From assembly GCF_006861825.1 (NCBI RefSeq), contig NZ_VDGI01000017.1:1-64000 (forward strand): a stretch of DNA of 64,000 nucleotides, written 5' to 3'. The notes beneath the pieces were generated by a model that was not told the origin of the DNA, made no database searches, and saw only the letters and a program-made list of their open reading frames with translations. The translations under genes were made by a program, and so were the position numbers. Positions 26,388 through 35,947 of this stretch are shown piece by piece. The stretch is from Psychrobacillus vulpis. Lineage in GTDB: Bacteria > Bacillota > Bacilli > Bacillales_A > Planococcaceae. The number at the start of each line of letters is the position of its first letter. The stretch's first letter is position 1.

Positions 26388-27665
26388 CTATCTATTAATC
26401 TTTTCAAATTTAATATTATGATTTTCTAATACAAAATTTTGTACAATTTCTATAGCATCTTTAAGAGGTTTGCTATCGGTATATTCAATATTATCCTCAG
26501 GTGTATGAATTTTATCAAATCTTTCTTGGGAAATAGTTATAGCTTGATAATTAGACCTCATAAAAGGTACGTGATCACTATAAGAAGTAGCCACTTTCTC
26601 AATATGTTCATTACTAGTTATGTTCATCTCTTTGGCAATTGCAGTAAGTTTTTCACTCAAAAGATTACTTGCGGGCTCTTCCCCGAAAAAGGTAATTTCC
26701 CCACCATCTTTCACACCTATACAATCTAAATTGATATTTAAAATAGACTGATATTGAGAAGAGATTTCTTCAACAAATTCTGTACTTCCTACTAAACCAC
26801 TTTCTTCAGCATTAAATGCAACAAAAATAATATCAGATGCAAATGCTTGTTTCTTCGAATCGTCTTTTAAAATAGATGCTAAATTCATTAACGCAGTTAT
26901 TCCTGTCGCGTTATCCACACTTCCTAAGAAAGTAGTGTCTCCAGCAGTACCCATATGGTCGAAATGAGCAGAAATTACAATCGCTTGTTTCTTATTGCTT
27001 CTACTACTTGAAATTTTCCCAACTACATTATGCGCAGTAATTTGTTCAAACGGGCCCGAATAATTGAGCTCAATATTTTTAATCTTTTCTTCATTGGATT
27101 TTAAATAAGTATAGAATGAATCTGTTATTTGAAATACAGAACCTCCAAGAACAGCATGCATGGAGGTTTTGCGAAATGTCTCTGTTCTAACAAATTGTAT
27201 TGCAACATTTTCACTTTCATCCTGCAGCTCATCTGTTATGAGAATCTTTCCTTTACTTTCAGAAAAACTTATTGGTAATTCTAAGTTGACATCGAAATCC
27301 GTATATTTTTCCATCCAATCAGTACCATAGGAGAAATCTTTCTTTTGTCCGTCTTGAAGGTTGACGACCAGATGGCTTTGTATTTTTACAGGATTGAAAA
27401 AATACATTTCAAATGGCATTAAGTAATCTTTCTTTTTTACTGGCACTAGCTCCAATTGTTTAAATTGTTTTGCTATTTCATCTCTCGCGAGGTTATTTCC
27501 TTTCGTTCCAGTTTGTCTCCCTTGAAATTTTTCAGATGACCAATACGAAATCTCTTCCTTTAACTTTTCCTCTGACAAATTATTTATAATTGTTTTGTTA
27601 CATCCACTTAATAAGACTAGTATGAAAACAATAAAGAGCAACGATCGGTGTTTAGAATGTTTCAT
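26388..27665 (-). CDS. M28-family aminopeptidase lipoprotein
   Basis: The 425-residue protein has a lipobox LLSGC with Cys22, so it should be anchored outside the membrane. Zinc-site motifs of M28 peptidases are in order: SAHFDHMG, SVDNATGI, FNAEESGLVGS, LDCIGV and YSDHVPF. It probably removes N-terminal residues from extracellular peptides. GGGAGG lies eight to nine bases before the ATG. It is a single gene between lcfB and the ABC permease. Confidence 0.85.
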   Translation of the reverse strand: MKHSKHRSLLFIVFILVLLSGCNKTIINNLSEEKLKEEISYWSSEKFQGRQTGTKGNNLARDEIAKQFKQLELVPVKKKDYLMPFEMYFFNPVKIQSHLVVNLQDGQKKDFSYGTDWMEKYTDFDVNLELPISFSESKGKILITDELQDESENVAIQFVRTETFRKTSMHAVLGGSVFQITDSFYTYLKSNEEKIKNIELNYSGPFEQITAHNVVGKISSSRSNKKQAIVISAHFDHMGTAGDTTFLGSVDNATGITALMNLASILKDDSKKQAFASDIIFVAFNAEESGLVGSTEFVEEISSQYQSILNINLDCIGVKDGGEITFFGEEPASNLLSEKLTAIAKEMNITSNEHIEKVATSYSDHVPFMRSNYQAITISQERFDKIHTPEDNIEYTDSKPLKDAIEIVQNFVLENHNIKFEKINR

Positions 27666-27762
27666 TTGTATAACCTCCCTCCCCTAGTGTTTATATACTT
27701 TATGATATTTCAAAAAAATAAATACAAATTTGCTTTTGTCTATATCGAATAAATTTAAATAC

Positions 27763-27792
27763 AAAAAAGCACCATGATTTCTCATGATGCTT
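27763..27792 (-). terminator. Terminator of the Bce-like operon
   Basis: On the minus strand AAGCATCATGA pairs with TCATGGTGCTT (one G-U), followed by a T-run. The permease stop codon lies within the stem. Confidence 0.8.
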
Positions 27793-29719
27793 GTATATGT
27801 GCAATATATCTCCAACGAATTAGATAAAAGTAAGAAACTTGAATAACCGTGAATGCTATTAAAACAAGTAACATTTCCATAGCAATAGAAACGGCTGCTA
27901 AATCCACCCATACAGCTTGTAAGAAAATAAATGAAAATGTACTATGCACCATGGCAAGTCCCCAAGGTAAAAAGAATTGGGGAATCAACTGTCGATTGAC
28001 TATTTTCACAAGTTCTTGATCTGTTACACCCATTCTTCGAAGAACGTCATACTGTTTTTTGTCACGTTCTAAATCGGTATATAGCTTGAAGTAAACGAAG
28101 CTTCCTGCAGCTAGCAATAGAACTGCAGCAACGAGCAATCCAGTAAAGAGCAACAAAGAGAATGTAGCACGAATAATGGAATAGTTTAATCCTGGATTAA
28201 CAAAATAAAACGGATTGGGATTTATATTAGAGGTACCCATTGTGTTAATCATTATCTTGTCCAAGTCTACCCCTACATCTTTTGTTCGTAACCATTCTGG
28301 AACATGAAATGCATAAAACGTTGAAGTTGATTCTTTTAATCCATAACCAAATAAAGGTTCAGTCACTAATCGATAATCTTCGTCGTTTATAATAATCGTT
28401 CTATTTTTAATCCCTAACGACGGAAATACGAAATGTTTATATTGCCCAACAATTTGAATAGGTACACTACTTTCTTCCAATACCGTTTGTTCTTCTTGTT
28501 GACTTAGCGTTCTAAAATCTTCTTGTGTACTCGGTACTAGTATTGCTTCTCCTTGCTCCAAATCTATAAGTGGAGTTTTTAAAGGAATAGCTAAACTATT
28601 GAATTCAGATTCTTTAATTAAATTTACTACTTCTTGTGAACTGGAGGACGTCTGCTTTTTCACTTGAAACTTGATCAGCTCATAGGATAAATTTTCTCTT
28701 TGCAATTCATGAGATAGCTGCATGATATGTGCTTCCTCAAATGGATTATCCCATTCACTCGAATAAAAAATACTGACTGGGTTTAATTCTCGATATTGCG
28801 AAGTAAACGAAGTAAAGGACGTGACAACTCCTACGGACAAAAATGCAAGCGTCGACACAATCGTGACAACAAAGAACATACGTGCATTTTCTCTTACCTT
28901 AATAGAACCTTCTGCAAATGCTAATAAACGGAATGGATGCCAATACAGATTTTTTCGTTTTCGAATCTGACTTATTAGAAATAATATGCTATCTGAAAAA
29001 AAGAAGTATGTACCTATAGTTGCTAATAAAATTATAATGAAAGTAAGAAAGACGTTTATTTGGATTAGCGAAATCAATACCAAACTATAAGCTGTGAAAA
29101 GTAAAACTATACCTAAAATTGCTTTCCAACGAATATATTCGACTTGTCCATTATGCTTCCAATAACCTTTTAATAATTGGACAATTTCATTTTTTCGAAT
29201 GAAAACAACACTACTAATGGAGATAATAATAAATAATGTTAAAAAAACAACAATCGTTAAAGCAAATGGCTTCCATGATAAATAAAGTGGCAAATTGTCC
29301 AACAAAAATAATTCTCGAATGACCATAAAGAAAAACTTAGAGAATGCAAACCCCCAAAAAATACCTACTGTAATCGATATGGCTCCAATAATCATCGTCT
29401 CTAAAAAAATCAATCGATTTAACTGCGTCTTTTCCATTCCTAAATTTAATAGCAAACCAAACTCTTTAGATCTTGCTTGTAAAAAAGCACTCATGGAATA
29501 GAATAAAAAAAACAAAGTAAAAATGATAAGAATAATTTCAGCAATTAGCATCCCGCCAAATGCAATATCTCTTAAAAATTGATCTTCGATATTAGGGTGA
29601 AACATTAACATCGAATATACAAAGAAAACCATCACAGAAAAAATACTCGCCATAAAAAATGCAGCGTATACTCTACTATTTCGAATTACATTATGATAAG
29701 CGAATTGTTGAAAGGTCAT
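27782..29719 (-). CDS. BceB-type ABC transporter permease (peptide antibiotic resistance)
   Basis: The 645-residue permease has about ten helices and a large extracytoplasmic domain (about residues 300-530), the mark of BceB/VraG proteins. It opens MTFQQFAYHNVIRNSRVYAAFF-like and ends with the FtsX-type helices. In Bce modules the permease binds the target of peptide antibiotics, such as lipid II cycle intermediates, and signals to the kinase. It overlaps the ATPase gene by 29 bases. The drug specificity cannot be read from sequence. Confidence 0.87.
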   Translation of the reverse strand: MTFQQFAYHNVIRNSRVYAAFFMASIFSVMVFFVYSMLMFHPNIEDQFLRDIAFGGMLIAEIILIIFTLFFLFYSMSAFLQARSKEFGLLLNLGMEKTQLNRLIFLETMIIGAISITVGIFWGFAFSKFFFMVIRELFLLDNLPLYLSWKPFALTIVVFLTLFIIISISSVVFIRKNEIVQLLKGYWKHNGQVEYIRWKAILGIVLLFTAYSLVLISLIQINVFLTFIIILLATIGTYFFFSDSILFLISQIRKRKNLYWHPFRLLAFAEGSIKVRENARMFFVVTIVSTLAFLSVGVVTSFTSFTSQYRELNPVSIFYSSEWDNPFEEAHIMQLSHELQRENLSYELIKFQVKKQTSSSSQEVVNLIKESEFNSLAIPLKTPLIDLEQGEAILVPSTQEDFRTLSQQEEQTVLEESSVPIQIVGQYKHFVFPSLGIKNRTIIINDEDYRLVTEPLFGYGLKESTSTFYAFHVPEWLRTKDVGVDLDKIMINTMGTSNINPNPFYFVNPGLNYSIIRATFSLLLFTGLLVAAVLLLAAGSFVYFKLYTDLERDKKQYDVLRRMGVTDQELVKIVNRQLIPQFFLPWGLAMVHSTFSFIFLQAVWVDLAAVSIAMEMLLVLIAFTVIQVSYFYLIRWRYIAHIQAS

Positions 29720-30464
29720 TTACGTTTCCACCTAATAAAGACAATACATTTAAGATACGTTGAAAAAATGTTTGTCTTCGATCATCTTTATAAATTTCAT
29801 TAAAAAATTCACCATCTTTTATAAAGAGCACTCGATCACAGTAACTCGCTGCAATTGGATCATGTGTTACCATAATAATGGTTGTTTGGCTGACTTGATT
29901 CACTCGCGTCAATATTTCTAGTACATCTTTTGCTGCTTTTGAATCCAAATTTCCAGTTGGTTCATCTGCAAGTATAATAGCTGGTTCATGTATTAAAGCA
30001 CGACCAATTGCTGTTCTTTGTGCTTGCCCACCTGAAATTTCGGAAGGCCTTTTTTCCAAAATAGCTGTCAAATCCAAATGCTCTGCAATTTCCCTCACCT
30101 TTTCTTTCATTAATTCCACTGGTTGCCCATCAAGGGTTAGAGGTAGCACCATGTTTTCTTCAACTGTTAATGCAGGGAGCAAATTGAAATCTTGAAAAAC
30201 AAAACCAAGCTGTCTTCTTCTAAAAAGGGATAAATCATTTTTGGCAAGGTGAAGAGGATTCGTCCCATTAATAAGTATATCTCCAGAGGTCGGAATATCG
30301 ATTGTAGAAATAATATTTAGTAATGTCGTTTTCCCACTACCAGATGGGCCCATTACTGCTATAAACTCTCCTTTTTCAACTTCCAAACTAAGTTGATTTA
30401 TTGCAAGATGAGCTACCTTCCCCTCGTATACTTTCGTCACTTCTTCGAGTACTAATATCGACAT
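29691..30464 (-). CDS. BceA-type ABC transporter ATP-binding protein
   Basis: Walker A is GPSGSGKTTLL, the signature is SGGQAQRTAIGRAL, Walker B is IILADEPTGNLD and the switch is VTHD. The C-terminal extension FFNEIYKDDRRQTFFQRIL is characteristic of BceA. The start at 30464 (MSILVLEEVT) has GGAG eight bases upstream. It overlaps the kinase gene by 77 bases and the permease gene by 29 bases, so the operon is tightly packed. Confidence 0.88.
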   Translation of the reverse strand: MSILVLEEVTKVYEGKVAHLAINQLSLEVEKGEFIAVMGPSGSGKTTLLNIISTIDIPTSGDILINGTNPLHLAKNDLSLFRRRQLGFVFQDFNLLPALTVEENMVLPLTLDGQPVELMKEKVREIAEHLDLTAILEKRPSEISGGQAQRTAIGRALIHEPAIILADEPTGNLDSKAAKDVLEILTRVNQVSQTTIIMVTHDPIAASYCDRVLFIKDGEFFNEIYKDDRRQTFFQRILNVLSLLGGNVNDLSTIRLS

Positions 30465-31470
30465 CTTGATCACTCCGTTCTTCCTGTTCTTGCTGTTTAA
30501 ATATAATGGAGACAGTCGTTCCTTCTCCGGTTTTAGAGTTTATCCTCATTTCGTGTCCTAAGCGATTGCAGATTTCTTGAGCTAAGTACAATCCCATACC
30601 AGTGGATTCACCTGTTTTTCTACCATTTTCTCCAGTGAAAAATGCTTTTGTCACTCTTTTTAAATCCGAAGCAGGAATTCCAATTCCTTCATCTCGTACA
30701 GAAAAAACGGCAACATCATCATGTATATTTGTTTCAAAAAACACCTTTTTATTTTCCTCAAAAGTATACTTCACTGCATTAGTTAAAAATTGTGCAATGA
30801 CAAAACGGATCCATTTTGTATCAGTTGTAATAATACAGTTTTCTTCAATTGAAATAACAGGGAACACATGACTCCCTATAAATAAGCGCTTATTTGAAGT
30901 GACAACTTCTCTCACTAGTTGCTTTAAATTTACTTGTTCTATTTGCATATCCTCTTCGAATGTATCAAGTCTAGCATTCATTAATACAGCATCTAGACCT
31001 CTTTTTAATCGATCCATTTCCTCAGACACACTTCTAGAGTCAACATACTCATGTTCTTGTGTCATTAGCTCTATAACGGAAATGGGGGTTTTCATCTGGT
31101 GAACCCAACTGTTCATGAATTGTAAATGTCTGTTTTGCCTTGCATACAGTAATTGCACTTCTTTCTGATACAGTCGGTAAATATGTTGTAAATACGTTTC
31201 TACTTGTTTAATCTCTGGGGACTGTGCTTCTCGTTGTAAAACTACTTCTATTTTTGTTGGTACAGAAAGAATTTTTTTATAAAATGAAAATTTTTGTACA
31301 AATACTGCCCCTAAAAAAGTAACCGTTAATATACTACTAATAACGATTGAATAAATTGCTGTATCTACGTTTCGAAAACCATCTAGCCAATATAAGAGCA
31401 TAATAAACATAACTAATATTATGTGAAAGATAAGAAAGATTAAATGTTCTCGTATAAACAATCGGAACAT
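30388..31470 (-). CDS. BceS-type intramembrane-sensing histidine kinase
   Basis: Two helices near the N-terminus (about 10-28 and 38-57) leave an extracellular loop of only about ten residues, so it cannot sense ligands alone. His124 in WVHQMKTPI is the phosphorylation site; N, G1 and G2 boxes follow (FLTNAVKYT, DEGIGIP, GMGLYL). The last 30 residues (from KQQEQEERSDQDV) lie beyond the usual end and are read out of frame over the start of the ATPase gene. The regulator gene ends one base upstream. Confidence 0.88.
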   Translation of the reverse strand: MFRLFIREHLIFLIFHIILVMFIMLLYWLDGFRNVDTAIYSIVISSILTVTFLGAVFVQKFSFYKKILSVPTKIEVVLQREAQSPEIKQVETYLQHIYRLYQKEVQLLYARQNRHLQFMNSWVHQMKTPISVIELMTQEHEYVDSRSVSEEMDRLKRGLDAVLMNARLDTFEEDMQIEQVNLKQLVREVVTSNKRLFIGSHVFPVISIEENCIITTDTKWIRFVIAQFLTNAVKYTFEENKKVFFETNIHDDVAVFSVRDEGIGIPASDLKRVTKAFFTGENGRKTGESTGMGLYLAQEICNRLGHEMRINSKTGEGTTVSIIFKQQEQEERSDQDVDISTRRSDESIRGEGSSSCNKST

Positions 31471-31471
31471 A

Positions 31472-32176
31472 TTAAGATTCCTCCGAACTTAATATCAAAC
31501 GATAGCCCGCTCCTCGGACAGTTTCAATCGTAGAAGTAACATTGTAATCTGCAAGTTTTTTTCGAACGCGGGTCATATTTACATTTAACGTATTTTCATC
31601 TACAAATGACTGATCATCCCAAAGATCTTCAAGCAACTGCTCTCTAGATACAAGCTTTGGGTGATTTCTCATAAGAAGTTCTAAAATAGTACACTCTTTC
31701 TTTTGTAAAGGTATTTCCTCAGAAGGTGTGTGCAATTCCATTCTTTCTAAAAATAACTGCAGCTTCCCAACTTTTACTATACGTTCTTCTTGTTTTGCTG
31801 CATATTCACCATAAGTTCTTCTCAAATGACTTCTTATTTTCGCAAGGACGATTTCATAATGAAAAGGTTTCGTAATAAAATCATCCCCACCATTTTCTAA
31901 AGCAAAAACTTGATCCATCTCACCAGATCTAGCAGAAACAAAAATAATTGGGCAAGTCGTATGTTGGCGAAGCTGACGGCACCAATAATAGCCATCGTAC
32001 GATGGTAAATTTACATCTAATAATACTAAATGAGGGTCAAAAGCTTGGAACTCCTCTATAATGTTTTCGAAATCTTGAATAGTATGCACTTCATAATGAT
32101 ATTTACGTAAAGTATCTGCAAGTAATGCAGCAATTTTCCGATCATCTTCTACTACTAAAACACGATGTACCGTCAC
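31472..32176 (-). CDS. BceR-type OmpR-family response regulator
   Basis: The receiver domain (about 1-118) has the phosphoacceptor Asp54 in LLDVNLP and acidic residues in VVEDD; a winged-helix DNA-binding domain follows (about 135-234). GTG at 32176 is the likely start: GAGGAGG ends six to seven bases upstream and the protein then begins MTVHRVLVVEDD. It is the first gene of the R-S-A-B module. Target promoters usually lie upstream of the transporter genes; none is visible within this packed operon. Confidence 0.87.
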   Translation of the reverse strand: MTVHRVLVVEDDRKIAALLADTLRKYHYEVHTIQDFENIIEEFQAFDPHLVLLDVNLPSYDGYYWCRQLRQHTTCPIIFVSARSGEMDQVFALENGGDDFITKPFHYEIVLAKIRSHLRRTYGEYAAKQEERIVKVGKLQLFLERMELHTPSEEIPLQKKECTILELLMRNHPKLVSREQLLEDLWDDQSFVDENTLNVNMTRVRKKLADYNVTSTIETVRGAGYRLILSSEES

Positions 32177-32213
32177 TTGAATCCTCCTCAACAAACAATC
32201 TCTCTCTATCATA

Positions 32214-32247
32214 ACAAAAAAAAGAGCCTAACATACGTTAGACTCTA
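32214..32247 (-). terminator. Terminator of lplJ
   Basis: On the minus strand AGAGTCTAAC pairs with GTTAGGCTCT around a four-base loop, followed by eight T residues. Confidence 0.88.
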
Positions 32248-32256
32248 CATTGTATC

Positions 32257-33249
32257 TTAATAAATAAGTTGTACTAATTCCTCTTTACTAATACCACCAA
32301 AATATTTTGGTACATCAATTAGCTCAAGTGCTTCATCAATTGCTTGTTTACTATACGGAATTCCAGTTAATAATTTTTCTACTTCATCCATATCGCCTAC
32401 ACCAAAGAAATCACCATAAATTTTTACTTCTTCGATAATCCCTTTATTTACTTCTAATCGTACATCCACCCCACCTGTTGGGAATCGATGTGAATGCTTC
32501 ATATTAAATTTAGGGGATTTTCCATAGTTCCAATCCCATTGTTGATAGCGTTCTTTCGAAAGCGCATGGATGTTAGCCCAATCTTCTTCCGTAAGCTCCC
32601 AATATTGAATATTTTCTGATCCACCGAATATCGAAGATAGGATTTCAGAACGAAATTGTTCAATCGTCATTGGTTCTTTTAATAGTTCCGCGATGTTTGT
32701 CACACGGCTTCGAATGGATTTAATACCTTTAGATTCAATTTTTTCTTTACTAACTTTTAAAGCAGAAACGACCGCATCAATCTCTGTATCAAACATCAAA
32801 GTCCCGTGGCTAAACATTCTTCCCTTAGTAGAAAATTGTGCATTTCCAGAGATTTTTTTACCTTCAGCTAAAATATCATTTCGCCCAGACAACTCAGCAT
32901 TTACGCCCATTTTATGTAAAGCGTCCACAACTGGTTGCGTGAACTTTTTAAAATTACGGAAGCTGTCGCCATCATCTTTCGTTAAAAAACTAAAATTCAA
33001 GTTCCCTAAATCATGGTAAACAGCTCCACCACCAGAAAGTCTACGCACCGGAATAATACCGTTCTTTTCCACAAACTCTGTATTAATTTCTTCTATTGTA
33101 TTTTGGTTTCTTCCAATAATAATAGAAGGTTCATTTATGTAAAACAAAAGAAAAGAATCTTTATCTACATCCATTGTTTTTAAAGCATACTCTTCAATTG
33201 CAAGGTTAATACGTGGATCTGTTATACCTTTGTTATCTATAAAATACAT
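32257..33249 (-). CDS. lplJ: Lipoate-protein ligase
   Basis: This 330-residue enzyme of the LplA type has RRLSGGGAVYHDLGNLNFSF (lipoyl-AMP binding, start of the catalytic core) and SGNAQ with the following KGRMFSHGTLM, and a C-terminal accessory domain. It ligates free lipoate to the E2 and GcvH proteins. The third of three consecutive ATGs (33249) lies eight bases from AAAGGAG and is the best start. B. subtilis lplJ (yhfJ) is likewise near yhfH and lcfB. Confidence 0.92.
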   Translation of the reverse strand: MYFIDNKGITDPRINLAIEEYALKTMDVDKDSFLLFYINEPSIIIGRNQNTIEEINTEFVEKNGIIPVRRLSGGGAVYHDLGNLNFSFLTKDDGDSFRNFKKFTQPVVDALHKMGVNAELSGRNDILAEGKKISGNAQFSTKGRMFSHGTLMFDTEIDAVVSALKVSKEKIESKGIKSIRSRVTNIAELLKEPMTIEQFRSEILSSIFGGSENIQYWELTEEDWANIHALSKERYQQWDWNYGKSPKFNMKHSHRFPTGGVDVRLEVNKGIIEEVKIYGDFFGVGDMDEVEKLLTGIPYSKQAIDEALELIDVPKYFGGISKEELVQLIY

Positions 33250-33297
33250 CATCATCTCTCCTTTATTTATATTTTAACCGAAAGATCCGTTAATGTG

Positions 33298-33327
33298 TTG
33301 ACAAACGTTTTTGTGTTATATTACAAT
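33298..33327 (+). promoter_or_regulatory. Sigma-A promoter of yhfH
   Basis: TTGACA at 33298-33303 and TACAAT at 33322-33327 are 18 bases apart, about 45 bases upstream of the yhfH start. Confidence 0.6.
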
Positions 33328-33372
33328 CTAAATAACTTAAACAGTTATATAACAGATGGAGGTGGAACAACT

Positions 33373-33498
33373 ATGTTAGAAAACGTAATTGAATTTTTCC
33401 GTAACCTACCAAAGAAAAAATGCGATAAATGTGGTGAACCGATAGAAGAGCAACATGAGTGCTATGGAAATCACTGTGATAAATGCAACACCCTATAA
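33373..33498 (+). CDS. yhfH: YhfH-family zinc-ribbon small protein
   Basis: This 41-residue protein has two CxxC pairs, KCDKCGEPI and HCDKCN, that should bind one zinc; the opening MLENVIEFFRNLPKKKC is the YhfH pattern. ATGGAGG lies upstream. It is divergent from lplJ, as in the B. subtilis neighbourhood. The function of the family is unknown. Confidence 0.85.
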   Translation: MLENVIEFFRNLPKKKCDKCGEPIEEQHECYGNHCDKCNTL

Positions 33499-33510
33499 TT
33501 TGAAAAATTA

Positions 33511-33548
33511 AGCCAGCCGGATTATCCCCTTCCAGCTGGCTTTTTTTA
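33511..33548 (+). terminator. Terminator of yhfH
   Basis: AAGCCAGC pairs with GCTGGCTT, with additional pairs inside, followed by a T-run. Confidence 0.88.
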
Positions 33549-33631
33549 ATTTCTTCTTTAAAACGTTCTCTATTGAAAGTAGAAATAACTTAGCAAAACA
33601 AATTTTCTCACGAACAATAATTTAAACAAAT

Positions 33632-33670
33632 AAAAACGCCTATCTCTAGATTTCAAGAGATAGACGTTTT
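33632..33670 (-). terminator. Terminator of yhgE
   Basis: On the minus strand AAAACGTCTATCTCT pairs with AGAGATAGGCGTTTTT, ending in a T-rich stretch just past the yhgE stop. Confidence 0.85.
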
Positions 33671-33673
33671 CGA

Positions 33674-35863
33674 TTATGCTTCGGCTGTTTGTCTAGAATA
33701 GCGTTTTTTGAACACTAACATGAAATAGCCAAATGTTAATGCTAAACATACGACCATAAACCCAATTAGTACACCACTGCTAAACCAGAAATGACTCATA
33801 TCTCCTGTCGAGATAGCCGCTTTAAAGCTTTGAACTGAATAAGTCATCGGTAAAAACTTATTGAATATTTGTAATGGCTGAGGAATCATTTCTAATGGGA
33901 ATGTTCCTGCACTTGTAGTTAATTGAAGAATTAACACAAGTATCGCTACAAATCGTCCAGAATCACTTAAAACGGAAACAAATAATTGGATCATCGCTAA
34001 GAATGTAAAGCTTGTAATAATCGCAGTAAGTATGAACATACCCACGTTTTGTGTCTCTAATTTTAGGGCGAATAATGCTATTGCCACTACAATTAGGGAC
34101 TGTATTATTCCAACAACCGCTAGTACTGTTACTTTACTTGTAAACCATGAAGCTCCATTTGTCGGCTTAATAGCTGGTTGTACGAATGGGAATACGATTG
34201 AAATTAGTAATGCCCCAACAAATAAACCGAGTGACAAGAAATAAGGAGTAAATCCTGTACCGTAGTTTGGTACTGCATTGACTTCTTCCACTTTCACATC
34301 TACAGGAGAAGCGACCATATCATAAGTTGAATCATTTGCGCTAACTTCTCCAACTTCGTCACTTGCACCTTGTAAACTAGATTGCAGTGTATTTGTTCCA
34401 TCAGCTAATTCTTTCGTTCCGTCTGCTAGTTTTGTAGATCCTTCTGCAAGCTCTCCAGAACTGTCTGCAAGTGTTCCTGTTCCTTCTTGAAGTTTCGTTG
34501 AACCAATTGCTAGCTGATCTAAACCACTAACTAGGTTGGAGGAACCCGAATATGCTTTTTGAACTCCAGTAGTAAATTCTTTCATTTTTTCAGCTATTGT
34601 ATTTGTTCCTACTGCCAAATTTGAAGTTCCTTCTACTAATTTTGCTGATGATTCATTTAGTTTGGCAACGCCTTGACCAGCTTGTGTATACGCACCACTT
34701 AATTGCGTTGCTCCATTGTGCACCTGAGTTGTACCATTTGATAATGCAGTTGTTCCATCAGCTAGTTTTTCCAGACCAGCTGTTACAGTTGAACTTCCAG
34801 ACTCTAATTGTTTAAGAGATTCTTTTAATGCTGTAGCCTGCTCAGCTGGAAGTGTAGCACTTATTTGTTCTAACTGCCCTGAAAGTGCTTGAATACCCGC
34901 TGTTACCTTCGATGAACCTTGTGTCAATTGGTTAGTACTTTCATTCAATGTAGTAGAGCTACTTTGTAGTTTTGCTAAGGATGTTAATAACTCTTTTTCT
35001 TTTTCGCTTAGTAATTGGTAACTTTCATTCAGCTTAGCAACTCCAGCAGTATACTCCGTAATTCCATTTTGTAATGCTTCTGCACCTGTTGCTGTTTTCA
35101 CTGTACCGTCCTTTAATTGGATGGAACCATCAGATAATTGAGAAAGTCCTTCGTTTAATTGCTTAGAACCATTTGCAGCTGATTGTATTCCTTCTGCAAC
35201 TGTACTAGTTCCATCACGAAGCTCAATTGTACTACTTGCTAACTGTTCTAAATAACCTTTTAAGTCACTTGCTCCATTATTAATTTCCGAAGCACCATCT
35301 TTTAATTTACCAGCACCTTCTGATGCCTCAGTAAAACCATCACCAAGTTTTGTAATCGAAGAGAAAAGCTGCTCTGCGTAAGTAGAAGAAACTTCTTTAT
35401 TCACTTCCGCACGAATTTGATTCATAGCCGATTCTCCAATTTGAGATGAAAGGAAGTTATACCCTTCATTCGCTTTATACGTAATAACCATTTTTTGAGG
35501 TGTCTCATCTAGTAATGTTGTTGCATGCTGAGAAAAATTTTCAGGAATTTCAATTAATAAATAATAATCTTCGTCTAATAAACCTTGTTCTGCCTCTTCT
35601 TTTGAAACCGACTGGAAATTGAACTCCTTACTATCAATTAAATTATCAGTCAAGTCATCACCAGCAACAAGTTTTTCACCATTAATTTCGGCACCTTCGT
35701 CAGAGTTAACGATTGCTACCGGTAAATCTTTTAAATTTGCATATGGATCCCAAAAAGCCCACAAAAACATCCCCGCGTACAAGACAGGAATAAATAAAAC
35801 CGCAATTATTGGAACCAATAGTTTTCGATTCGAAAAAATCGCTTTCCATTCTGCTTTTATCAT
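33674..35863 (-). CDS. yhgE: YhgE/Pip-family membrane protein
   Basis: The 729-residue protein has one N-terminal helix (about 12-34), a long extracytoplasmic region and about five C-terminal helices from about residue 540. The middle (about 170-500) repeats a short LxxGTxxL/LADGTKEL pattern typical of YhgE/Pip, giving extended helical repeats. The family includes Pip (phage infection protein) and ESX/YukE-linked proteins. CTAGGAGG precedes the ATG. It is the likely target of the neighbouring TetR repressor. Confidence 0.88.
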   Translation of the reverse strand: MIKAEWKAIFSNRKLLVPIIAVLFIPVLYAGMFLWAFWDPYANLKDLPVAIVNSDEGAEINGEKLVAGDDLTDNLIDSKEFNFQSVSKEEAEQGLLDEDYYLLIEIPENFSQHATTLLDETPQKMVITYKANEGYNFLSSQIGESAMNQIRAEVNKEVSSTYAEQLFSSITKLGDGFTEASEGAGKLKDGASEINNGASDLKGYLEQLASSTIELRDGTSTVAEGIQSAANGSKQLNEGLSQLSDGSIQLKDGTVKTATGAEALQNGITEYTAGVAKLNESYQLLSEKEKELLTSLAKLQSSSTTLNESTNQLTQGSSKVTAGIQALSGQLEQISATLPAEQATALKESLKQLESGSSTVTAGLEKLADGTTALSNGTTQVHNGATQLSGAYTQAGQGVAKLNESSAKLVEGTSNLAVGTNTIAEKMKEFTTGVQKAYSGSSNLVSGLDQLAIGSTKLQEGTGTLADSSGELAEGSTKLADGTKELADGTNTLQSSLQGASDEVGEVSANDSTYDMVASPVDVKVEEVNAVPNYGTGFTPYFLSLGLFVGALLISIVFPFVQPAIKPTNGASWFTSKVTVLAVVGIIQSLIVVAIALFALKLETQNVGMFILTAIITSFTFLAMIQLFVSVLSDSGRFVAILVLILQLTTSAGTFPLEMIPQPLQIFNKFLPMTYSVQSFKAAISTGDMSHFWFSSGVLIGFMVVCLALTFGYFMLVFKKRYSRQTAEA

Positions 35864-35885
35864 AATATACCCTCCTAGAACTTTG

Positions 35886-35908
35886 TGACCAAAATGTCCA
35901 AATGGTCA
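35886..35908. promoter_or_regulatory. Putative YhgD operator at yhgE
   Basis: A 23 bp site of form TGAC-N15-GTCA (TGACCAAAATG ... GGTCA) lies between yhgE and yhgD. The site upstream of yhgD, read on the other strand, shares TGACC-n-AAATG and the terminal GTCA at the same spacing. Confidence 0.55.
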
Positions 35909-35919
35909 TTTTACTTCAA

Positions 35920-35947
35920 AAAAATGAGTCTCAAATTAAGAGACTAC
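35920..35947 (-). terminator. Terminator of yhgD
   Basis: On the minus strand AGTCTCT pairs with GAGACT, then CATTTTTTT. The stem overlaps the end of yhgD. Confidence 0.65.

Noticed and set aside
30388-30464. Possible frameshift at the end of the Bce kinase
   Set aside because: The kinase domains are complete before this region and the ATPase has its own binding site and start, so an overlap explains it without an error.
33674-35863. Short periodic repeats that could suggest a CRISPR or tandem array
   Set aside because: The period is part of the YhgE reading frame (LxxGTxxL-type heptads) and there are no spacers.
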